From the NCBI RefSeq assembly GCF_018614195.1, contig NZ_JAGGOT010000016.1, positions 1 through 37,860 of the forward strand: a DNA stretch of 37,860 nt. The letters run 5' to 3'. Position 1 is the first letter of the stretch, and each line of letters starts with the position of its first letter. The notes under the pieces were generated by a model. It was given only the letters and a program-made list of their open reading frames with translations. It ran no database searches and was not told the DNA's origin. This document shows positions 1 to 9,067 of the stretch, in pieces. Origin of the DNA: Streptomyces sp. ISL-43 (GTDB taxonomy: Bacteria > Actinomycetota > Actinomycetes > Streptomycetales > Streptomycetaceae). The position numbers were made by a program, and so were the translations under genes.

Positions 1-298
1 CTTCCGCGGAGCAGCACTAGCGCCCTGATCAGGGGCGGGTTCGGTTGCCGGCGAGGTTGCCGGCGCTAGCAAGGCCGGTCGCTGGCGCTAGCGACCCTAG
101 GCGGCGGTTCGGTGCCGTCTGTGGGCCGTCGAAGGGTCTCCAGCGTCCACCGATGGCAACCCACAGTGACCAGCGCATGACGCTCGTCAGACTGCGCCCC
201 AGGTCAGGGGCGGCTGACCTACCCATTCGCCCGTAGGTGTAGACGACTGGCAAGATGGGGTGTATCTGCCCACCCATCGATCTGCCGGACGGTTTCTC
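1..298. other. ettA upstream region, no supported gene
   Basis: No convincing gene is seen here. A 63-codon plus-strand frame (45-236) has no ribosome binding site and no recognisable product. The first 100 bases hold a perfect 12-base palindrome, CCCTGATCAGGG (23-34), and repeated GGCGCTAGC motifs (62-70 and 84-92) with a near-complement ACTAGCGCC (17-25). These could be part of a terminator or operator of the gene left of the window. The part nearest ettA carries the promoter candidate listed separately. Confidence 0.5.
240..268 (+). promoter_or_regulatory. Candidate ettA promoter
   Basis: TAGACG (240-245) and TATCTG (263-268) are separated by 17 bases and resemble a vegetative -35/-10 pair, with mismatches in both boxes. 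Transcription would start near 275, leaving a leader of about 25 bases before the TTG start at 299. This is a visual match only. Confidence 0.3.
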
Positions 299-1963
<1,665 letters not shown>

Positions 1964-1972
1964 GGTCGAGCC

Positions 1973-2428
1973 ATGGCCAGACATCACTACCGGTGCCCCC
2001 TGCGCTGGGCGGACATGGATGCCTTCGGGCACGTCAACAACGTCGTCTTCCTCCGCTACCTGGAGGAGGCGCGGATCGACTTCATGTTCCGCCTCGCGCC
2101 GGGGGAGGGCAGTGAGTCCTTCACGGGCGGTTCCGTCGTGGCCCGCCACGAGATCGACTACAAGCTGCCCCTCGTGCACCGCCACGAGCCGGTCCTCATC
2201 GAATCCTGGGTGACCCGGATAGGCGCCGCGTCCCTGACCATCCGCTACGAGGTCAAGGACGAGGCGACCGAGGAGACGCCCGAGACGGTCTACGTGCGCG
2301 CCGAGACCGTGGTCGTGCCGTACAACCTCGTCGAGGGGCGGCCCCGCCGCATCACCGCCGAGGAGAAGCTCTTCCTCCAGGAGTACCTGGACGAGCCGCA
2401 GACCGGTTCCAGGGGTCTCGCGGCATGA
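1973..2428 (+). CDS. Acyl-CoA thioesterase, hot-dog fold (4HBT family)
   Basis: A 151-residue single-domain hot-dog protein of the 4-hydroxybenzoyl-CoA thioesterase/YbgC/FadM group, expected to hydrolyse acyl-CoA thioesters in the cytoplasm. The N-terminal motif DMDAFGHVNN, with the presumed catalytic Asp16 followed by G19-H20-V-N-N, and the following FLRYLEEAR helix are diagnostic. The ATG at 1973 follows a GAGG box (1962-1965) that overlaps the ettA stop codon region. Its stop overlaps the next start (ATGA, 2425-2428), so the three genes form one unit. The substrate cannot be told from sequence. Confidence 0.88.
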   Translation: MARHHYRCPLRWADMDAFGHVNNVVFLRYLEEARIDFMFRLAPGEGSESFTGGSVVARHEIDYKLPLVHRHEPVLIESWVTRIGAASLTIRYEVKDEATEETPETVYVRAETVVVPYNLVEGRPRRITAEEKLFLQEYLDEPQTGSRGLAA

Positions 2429-3147
2429 ACGAGCAGTTGCGCTTCGCCGATTCCGGGGAGGCGGCGGACCTCGCCGCCTTCCTGGGCCGGCTGGTGCACT
2501 ACGACCACGCCGCCGCCGTCCGCCTGCAGGCGCAGGCCGGCGGCGGCGCGCTCGCCGTTTTCGGGCGGCCGCCGTCCTTCGACGTGCTGGCCATCCGTAC
2601 GGTGCGGCTCGCCGCGCCCGTCTCGGCCCCGCTGGACCTGACCGTCTCGGCCGGCGAGCTCCTGGAGTCCGTCGACGAAGCCCGCGAGGCCGGCGCCGTC
2701 GTGCCCGCGCCCGTCACCGGACCGCCCTGGGCCGGGGTGCTCCCGCCCCGCGCGGGCTGGCGGCAGGTGGAGGGGCTGCCCGGCCCCGAGGCGGTACGGG
2801 AGGCCCTGGTGGCCGCCGTCGCCGAATTCCGGGCCCGTGACGAGGCCCTGCCCCCGCAGCACCGGACCCGCTCCGAGCGCGACCGCATCGGCCGCGAGAT
2901 CTGGTCCCGCACGCTGGGGGACACCGAGCTTCCGCTGCGCGCCGTGCACGCCGCGCAGTCCCTGGGCTTCCTGCGGCCGGTACGGTCCCCCGTGCCCGTG
3001 CCCGTGCCCGCGCCCGCCCCGCCCGGCGCCCCCGAACCCCTCGCGCTGTTCGCCGCCGGGGGCTGGCTGCGGCTGCGCACCCCGTACGGCTCGATCGCCA
3101 CGCGCCGCCCCGGCGGCCTCGGCGCCCTGCTGGTCCGGCCCGTCTAG
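2425..3147 (+). CDS. Conserved hypothetical protein
   Basis: A 240-residue protein not recognised as a known family. It is translationally coupled to the thioesterase by a 4-base ATGA overlap, and codon use matches its neighbours. There is no signal peptide or membrane segment. Residues about 1-180 look globular and alanine-rich. A Pro/Val/Ala linker (PVPVPVPAPAPP) at about 193-204 separates a short C-terminal part. The coupling suggests a role linked to the thioesterase or EttA, but no function can be assigned. Confidence 0.75.
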   Translation: MNEQLRFADSGEAADLAAFLGRLVHYDHAAAVRLQAQAGGGALAVFGRPPSFDVLAIRTVRLAAPVSAPLDLTVSAGELLESVDEAREAGAVVPAPVTGPPWAGVLPPRAGWRQVEGLPGPEAVREALVAAVAEFRARDEALPPQHRTRSERDRIGREIWSRTLGDTELPLRAVHAAQSLGFLRPVRSPVPVPVPAPAPPGAPEPLALFAAGGWLRLRTPYGSIATRRPGGLGALLVRPV

Positions 3148-3186
3148 AAGATCGCGTACGGGACCTCGTACGGGATCCGGTCCGCG

Positions 3187-3591
3187 CTAGCCCGCCGTGT
3201 TGATCATCGACGCGGCTGCGTACGTCAGGTACCGCCACAGCTGCGCCTCGTGCTCCGGCGCCAGGCCGAGCTCGTCCACCGCGATCCGCATGTGGCGCAG
3301 CCACGCGTCGTGCGCCGCGGAGTCCACCTGGAAGGGCGCGTGCCGCATGCGCAGGCGCGGGTGGCCGCGGTCCTCGCTGTAGGTGTTCGGGCCGCCCCAG
3401 TACTGCATCAGGAACAGCGCGAACCGCTCCTCGGCGGGTCCCAGGTCCCCCTCCGGGTACATCGGACGCAGCAGCGGGTCCTCCGCGACCCCCTCGTAGA
3501 AGCGGTGGACCAGGCGGCGGAAGGTGGCTTCGCCGCCCACCTGTTCGTAGAAGGTCTGCTCCTGGACCGTGCCCCGCGGAATCTCATTCAC
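3187..3591 (-). CDS. glbO: Group II truncated haemoglobin (trHbO type)
   Basis: A 134-residue truncated globin. Family members bind haem and handle oxygen or reactive nitrogen/oxygen species. Residues fitting the group II signature are visible: Tyr32 (B10), Tyr45 in MYPE (CD1), proximal His84 in RMRHAPF (F8) and Trp97 (G8). The N-terminus FYEQVGGEATFRRLV is the usual helix A/B start. The start is GTG at 3591, giving the familiar MNEIPRG beginning; an ATG at 3587 is out of frame. It is divergent from the methyltransferase and convergent with the preceding hypothetical gene (39-base gap). Confidence 0.93.
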   Translation of the reverse strand: MNEIPRGTVQEQTFYEQVGGEATFRRLVHRFYEGVAEDPLLRPMYPEGDLGPAEERFALFLMQYWGGPNTYSEDRGHPRLRMRHAPFQVDSAAHDAWLRHMRIAVDELGLAPEHEAQLWRYLTYAAASMINTAG

Positions 3592-3627
3592 CCGACCATC
3601 GTCTCAGACGCCCGGACGGAGGACCCC

Positions 3628-3639
3628 GGTCCTAGGACC
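3628..3639. promoter_or_regulatory. 12-base palindrome between glbO and the methyltransferase
   Basis: GGTCCTAGGACC is a perfect palindrome in the 112-base divergent gap. It is flanked by further GGACC/GGTCC half-sites from 3621 and by CCCCTGTCC. The position suggests an operator serving one or both genes; the regulator is unknown. Confidence 0.35.
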
Positions 3640-3703
3640 CCTGTCCATGGCTGCCGGGGGCCTCGGGGTAGCCCGGGGACGCCGTCGGCAGGACAGTGGA
3701 TGC

Positions 3704-4687
3704 ATGGGCACACACGCCGAGGTCCGCGACGTGCGGGAGACCGCGCACGCGGCTCAGGTCCGCGAGCTGACCGCCGCCGGGGTGCTGGAGGATCCGGCCT
3801 GGCGGGCGGCCTTCGCCGCCGTGCCCCGGCACGTCTTCGTCCCGTACTACTACATCGGCCGCGGCGCCGGCCACGAACGGATCTGGTCCGAGGACCCCGA
3901 CCCCGGGCGGCGGGCCCGCTGGCTGCGCGGGGTCTACACCGACGCCCCGCTCGCGACCCGGCTGCGCGACGGCGAGCTGGTCTCCTCCAGCAGCCAGCCC
4001 TCGCTGATGGCGAAGATGCTGGAAGCCCTGGACGTGCGCGACGGGGACGACGTGATGGAGATCGGCGCGGGCACCGGCTACAACGCGGCCCTGCTCTGCC
4101 ACCGGCTCGGCGACGCCCACGTCACCACGGTGGACCTGGACGAGGAGATCACCGAGTCGGCCCGCTCGCACCTGGCCCGGCTCGGCTACCGGCCGGCCGT
4201 CGTCACCGGAGACGGGGCGCGCGGCTGCCCCTCCCGCGCCCCCTTCGACCGGATCCTGGTGACCTGCACGCTCCCGCTGATCCCGTACGCCTGGCTCGGC
4301 CAGTGCCGGCCGGGGGCGCGGATCCTGGCCCCGCTGTCGACCGGACTGATCGCGCTGACGGTGCGGGACGCCGATCTCGCGGAGGGCCGCTTCCTGCACA
4401 CACCGGCGTACTTCGTGCCCCTGCGCGGGGCCACGGCGGCGCCGCCGGGCACCTACGGGATGCCGCCAGGGCTCCCGTACGAGCTCGTGGGCAACGAGCG
4501 CTTCCAGTTCATGCTGGTGCTGACCTCGGGCGCGCTGCACCCGAGGGAGGCGCTGGACCTGTGGCGGCGCGAGGACCGGCCGGCGCGCGAGCGGTTCGGG
4601 GTGACGGTCAGTGCCGAAGGGCAGTGGTCGTGGCTCGACGATCCCCAGGGGCCCTACGTGTGGCCCCTGGGGGAGACGAGCCGCTAG
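3704..4687 (+). CDS. SAM-dependent methyltransferase, protein-L-isoaspartate methyltransferase-like
   Basis: A cytoplasmic class I SAM-dependent methyltransferase of 327 residues resembling the PCMT (protein-L-isoaspartate O-methyltransferase) fold. Visible elements are AFAAVPRHVFVPYYY near the N-terminus, a Ser-rich SSSSQPSLMAKMLEAL segment before motif I, and motif I EIGAGTGYNAALL followed by the acidic strand end VDLDEE. It is about 100 residues longer than classical PCMT; the extra C-terminal half is not a recognised domain. The start at ATG 3704 follows an AGGACAG box. The open frame extends upstream to 3569, but that part lies over glbO and its promoter. True isoaspartate repair is possible, but PCMT-like enzymes with other substrates are common in Streptomyces. 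Confidence 0.82.
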   Translation: MGTHAEVRDVRETAHAAQVRELTAAGVLEDPAWRAAFAAVPRHVFVPYYYIGRGAGHERIWSEDPDPGRRARWLRGVYTDAPLATRLRDGELVSSSSQPSLMAKMLEALDVRDGDDVMEIGAGTGYNAALLCHRLGDAHVTTVDLDEEITESARSHLARLGYRPAVVTGDGARGCPSRAPFDRILVTCTLPLIPYAWLGQCRPGARILAPLSTGLIALTVRDADLAEGRFLHTPAYFVPLRGATAAPPGTYGMPPGLPYELVGNERFQFMLVLTSGALHPREALDLWRREDRPARERFGVTVSAEGQWSWLDDPQGPYVWPLGETSR

Positions 4688-4701
4688 GGCGTGGACGGCC
4701 C

Positions 4702-4725
4702 AGCCCGGCGGGTGTCCCGCGGGCT
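4702..4725. terminator. Convergent hairpin terminator
   Basis: AGCCCGGCGGG, a TGT loop and CCCGCGGGCT form a stem of 10 pairs with one bulged G, between the methyltransferase stop (4687) and the FHA-gene stop (4725-4727). It could serve both convergent transcripts. Confidence 0.5.
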
Positions 4726-5801
4726 CAGCCGCGCCGGACGGTGATCGTGGTCCAGGCGCCGACGTGGACGCGGTCGCCGTCGCCGAGGGGGACCGGCACG
4801 TACGGCTGGATCGACTCCTCGCCGCCGTTGATGGTCGTGCCGTTGGTGGAGTTCTGGTCCACCACGGCCCAGCTGCCGTCGGGCTGCTGCACGAGCACCG
4901 CGTGCTGGTGCGAGACGCCCGGGTCCTCCGGGGGCACCGACAGGTCGATGTCGGGGGACTCGCCCGTCGAGGCGCGGCGGCGGCCGATGGTGATCTGGCC
5001 TCCCGTGAGCGGCAGGTGCTGCTCGGGGGAGTACGCGGGCAGGCTGAGCCCGGCGGCCTCGGGCCCGCTGCGGTGCATCATCGCCATGAAGTACGTGCGG
5101 TCCGGGCCGATGGTGGCGGTCCAGGCGCCGCCGCCCTGGGGCCGGGGCGGGAACGGCTGGTGGGGCTGCTGCTGGTGGTGCTGATGCTGCGGCTGCTGGT
5201 ACTGCGCCGTCTGGTACTGCGGCGGCTGCTGTTGCTGCGGCTGCTGGCGCTGCTGCTGGGGCGGCGGGGGCTGCTGCTGGTACTGGGGCTGCTGGTACTC
5301 CTGGTGCGCCGGGGGCGGCAGCATCCAGTCGTCCTCGCGCTGCAGCGGCTCGGCCGGGCGGTTGACCCGGGAGGGCCGCGAGCCCTGGTAGTCGAAGTGG
5401 TCCTGGGAGTACGCCGGCGGAGCCGAGGGCGCGCCCGGAGAGGGCGGCGGCGGGCCGGGGGTTCCCACGGCCCCGGTAGCGCCGTGCGTGCCGGGAACGC
5501 CGTGGCCGCCCGGGCCGCCGCGACCGGCGCCCGGTCCCGCGTCCGGGGCGACCGGCGTGTACGAGGTCGCCGTGCGGGTCAGGAAGTTGTACCGGCACTC
5601 CTCGCAGTACGGGGCCATGGCCTCGCGCGGGGTCCGGCACTGCGGGCAGAGCTCGGCCTGGGCGGTCGGCTCGCCGGTGGGAGGGTAGCCGTAGCCGTAG
5701 GAGGGCGCCCCGGGGGTGCCCGTAGGGGCGGCCATGCGGTGGCCGCAGACCTCGCACCAGTCGTCGGAGGCGGACTGGTGCCCGTTCGGGCAGGTCGGCA
5801 T
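4725..5801 (-). CDS. Zinc-ribbon / poly-Gln linker / FHA domain protein
   Basis: The last gene of the glnX-pknG operon, a 358-residue predicted cytosolic protein. The N-terminus carries two zinc-ribbon-like Cys clusters (C4, H8, C16, C19; then C52, C55, C66, C69). A long Gly/Pro- then Gln/Pro-rich linker (about 85-230, including runs of Gln around 170-225) follows. A C-terminal FHA domain spans about 233-358, with IGRRR, VSHQHA and STNGT matching the conserved Gly-Arg, Ser-x-x-His and Asn-Gly positions. FHA domains bind phosphothreonine peptides, so it is a candidate reader or substrate of the PknG-like kinase encoded upstream, comparable with GarA/OdhI in mycobacteria and corynebacteria. It is much longer than GarA, and no GarA-type N-terminal ETTS motif was seen. 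ATG 5801 has a strong AAGGAGGAAG ribosome binding site, suggesting high or independent translation after an 85-base gap. Confidence 0.9.
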   Translation of the reverse strand: MPTCPNGHQSASDDWCEVCGHRMAAPTGTPGAPSYGYGYPPTGEPTAQAELCPQCRTPREAMAPYCEECRYNFLTRTATSYTPVAPDAGPGAGRGGPGGHGVPGTHGATGAVGTPGPPPPSPGAPSAPPAYSQDHFDYQGSRPSRVNRPAEPLQREDDWMLPPPAHQEYQQPQYQQQPPPPQQQRQQPQQQQPPQYQTAQYQQPQHQHHQQQPHQPFPPRPQGGGAWTATIGPDRTYFMAMMHRSGPEAAGLSLPAYSPEQHLPLTGGQITIGRRRASTGESPDIDLSVPPEDPGVSHQHAVLVQQPDGSWAVVDQNSTNGTTINGGEESIQPYVPVPLGDGDRVHVGAWTTITVRRG

Positions 5802-5886
5802 CGCGGCGCTTCCTCCTTCTTCCCGCCCGGTCGAGGCAGGGTTTCTTCTTCGTCTTGGCTTCTTCAGCCCGCGCCCAACCGGATTG
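5802..5886 (-). promoter_or_regulatory. Purine-rich leader before the FHA gene, strong ribosome binding site
   Basis: This 85-base gap is the largest within the operon. On the minus strand it is rich in GAAGAAG-type purine runs and ends with AAGGAGGAAG about 8 bases before the ATG. No hairpin or clear promoter was found. Confidence 0.4.
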
Positions 5887-7212
5887 TCAGGCTTTTTTCA
5901 CTCGAACGGTTTGGGTCGAACGCGTTTCAAGGGTCATTTCGTCCGCGTCGGCGACCTTCGCCTTCAGCCGCACAGTACCCGCAGCCGCATCGACGACATC
6001 GACCACCTTCGCCAAGAGCTTCGCGGTGTCCGCGTTGCCCGAGGCGCTCGCCAGCTGCACGGCGCGGCCGAGTTTGGCCGTCGCGCCGCCGACATCACCC
6101 AGTTTGCGGGCTTCCAGGCCCTGCTGGATAGCCTGCGCGAGCTCCGCTTGTCCTGTGTAGTGCGCCACCTGCGGATTGATGGCGGTGGACGAGGCGAGGT
6201 CGTCCGTCCACACGGCACGGACCAGGCCCTGGGCGAGGACGGCCGGAGCCTCGCCCGGCGCCCCCGGCATGACGAGCGAAGCGCGGGCGGCCAGCATCTC
6301 CTGCCCGACGGCCGCACTCGGCACCCGTACGCACACGTGGTACTCACGGGACTCGTCGCCCCACGAGCCCGTCGGATAGTCCCCGGCGCGCGGGCCCGCC
6401 TCCGTACGGCGGTCCGTGAGGTCCTGGACGGCCGGCGCGACCTGCTTGACGTACTGGATCTCCACGCCCACCGGGGTCCACAGGCGCAGCGCGACGTCCG
6501 CGACCTCCTTGCCCATGGCCTTCTCCATCACGCGCGTGAAGTCCTCGGTCAGGTGTGCCGGGTCGGCCACGATGTCGGCGGTGCCGAGCAGCGCGCTCGC
6601 GATCCCGGTGACCTCCTTGACCTCCCAGTCGGTTCCCACGCCCCGGGCGTCACACGTGAAGCGGCCCGCGCAGGCGTCGAGGGTGGCGCGCAGGACGGCC
6701 GGCTCCTCGTGCTCGTTGCGGCCGTCGGTGAGCAGGATCCCGTGCCGGATCGCGGCGCCCGCCCCGCGCAGCAGGCCGTCGGCGAGGCGCAGCCAGGTGC
6801 CGATGGCGGTGCCGCCGCCGGAGGAGAGCCCGCGCAGGGCCTCCTTGGCCTGGGCCCGGGTGGCCGCGTCGGCGACGGCGAGGCGGCCCTGGCCCGGATA
6901 GACCTCCTTGGCCACGTGCGTACCGGCGATCACGGCGAAGGCGGTGCCGTCGCGAAGGGTGTCGACGGCGGCGGCGGTGGCCTCGCGGGCTCCGCGCATC
7001 TTGTCGGGCGGGTACTCCATGGAACCCGAGCAGTCGACCATGATCACGACGGCGGCACCGCCCGGGACCACGGCGGTCCGGGTGGCGGCGGCCCCGCCGG
7101 TCGAGGTGACCGTGACGATGGCGTGGACGTCGCGGCCGCCCTCGGGGAGGAACTCGTTCTGGTACACGTCCACGCTGAAGCGCGGGGCGCTCGGCTTGGC
7201 GAAGTTCGCCAT
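5887..7212 (-). CDS. von Willebrand factor type A (VWA) domain protein
   Basis: A 441-residue VWA protein with no signal peptide. The metal-ion-dependent adhesion site is complete: DCSGS (Asp60, Ser62, Ser64), Thr135 in GGGTAIG, and Asp163 in LLTDGRNE. The VWA domain covers about residues 53-225, followed by a beta-rich region (about 240-340) and a helical C-terminus (about 345-400) with tetratricopeptide-like character. Intracellular VWA proteins usually act as metal-dependent assembly platforms, often with AAA ATPases or kinases. Here it sits between a PP2C phosphatase and an FHA protein. ATG 7212 is preceded by a GGAG box; the gap to the phosphatase gene is 25 bases. A scaffold for the phospho-signalling proteins is the likely role, by context only. 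Confidence 0.9.
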   Translation of the reverse strand: MANFAKPSAPRFSVDVYQNEFLPEGGRDVHAIVTVTSTGGAAATRTAVVPGGAAVVIMVDCSGSMEYPPDKMRGAREATAAAVDTLRDGTAFAVIAGTHVAKEVYPGQGRLAVADAATRAQAKEALRGLSSGGGTAIGTWLRLADGLLRGAGAAIRHGILLTDGRNEHEEPAVLRATLDACAGRFTCDARGVGTDWEVKEVTGIASALLGTADIVADPAHLTEDFTRVMEKAMGKEVADVALRLWTPVGVEIQYVKQVAPAVQDLTDRRTEAGPRAGDYPTGSWGDESREYHVCVRVPSAAVGQEMLAARASLVMPGAPGEAPAVLAQGLVRAVWTDDLASSTAINPQVAHYTGQAELAQAIQQGLEARKLGDVGGATAKLGRAVQLASASGNADTAKLLAKVVDVVDAAAGTVRLKAKVADADEMTLETRSTQTVRVKKA

Positions 7213-7237
7213 CGGTCGGTACTCCTCGGGACGGGGA

Positions 7238-9064
<1,827 letters not shown>

Positions 9065-9067
9065 CAA

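Noticed and set aside
45..236. 63-codon plus-strand frame before ettA
   Set aside because: No ribosome binding site, Arg/Pro-rich shadow-like composition and no recognisable product.
3250..5184. 644-codon plus-strand frame across glbO, the methyltransferase and the FHA gene
   Set aside because: It overlaps three supported genes in other frames and encodes low-complexity Arg/Gly/Ala sequence.
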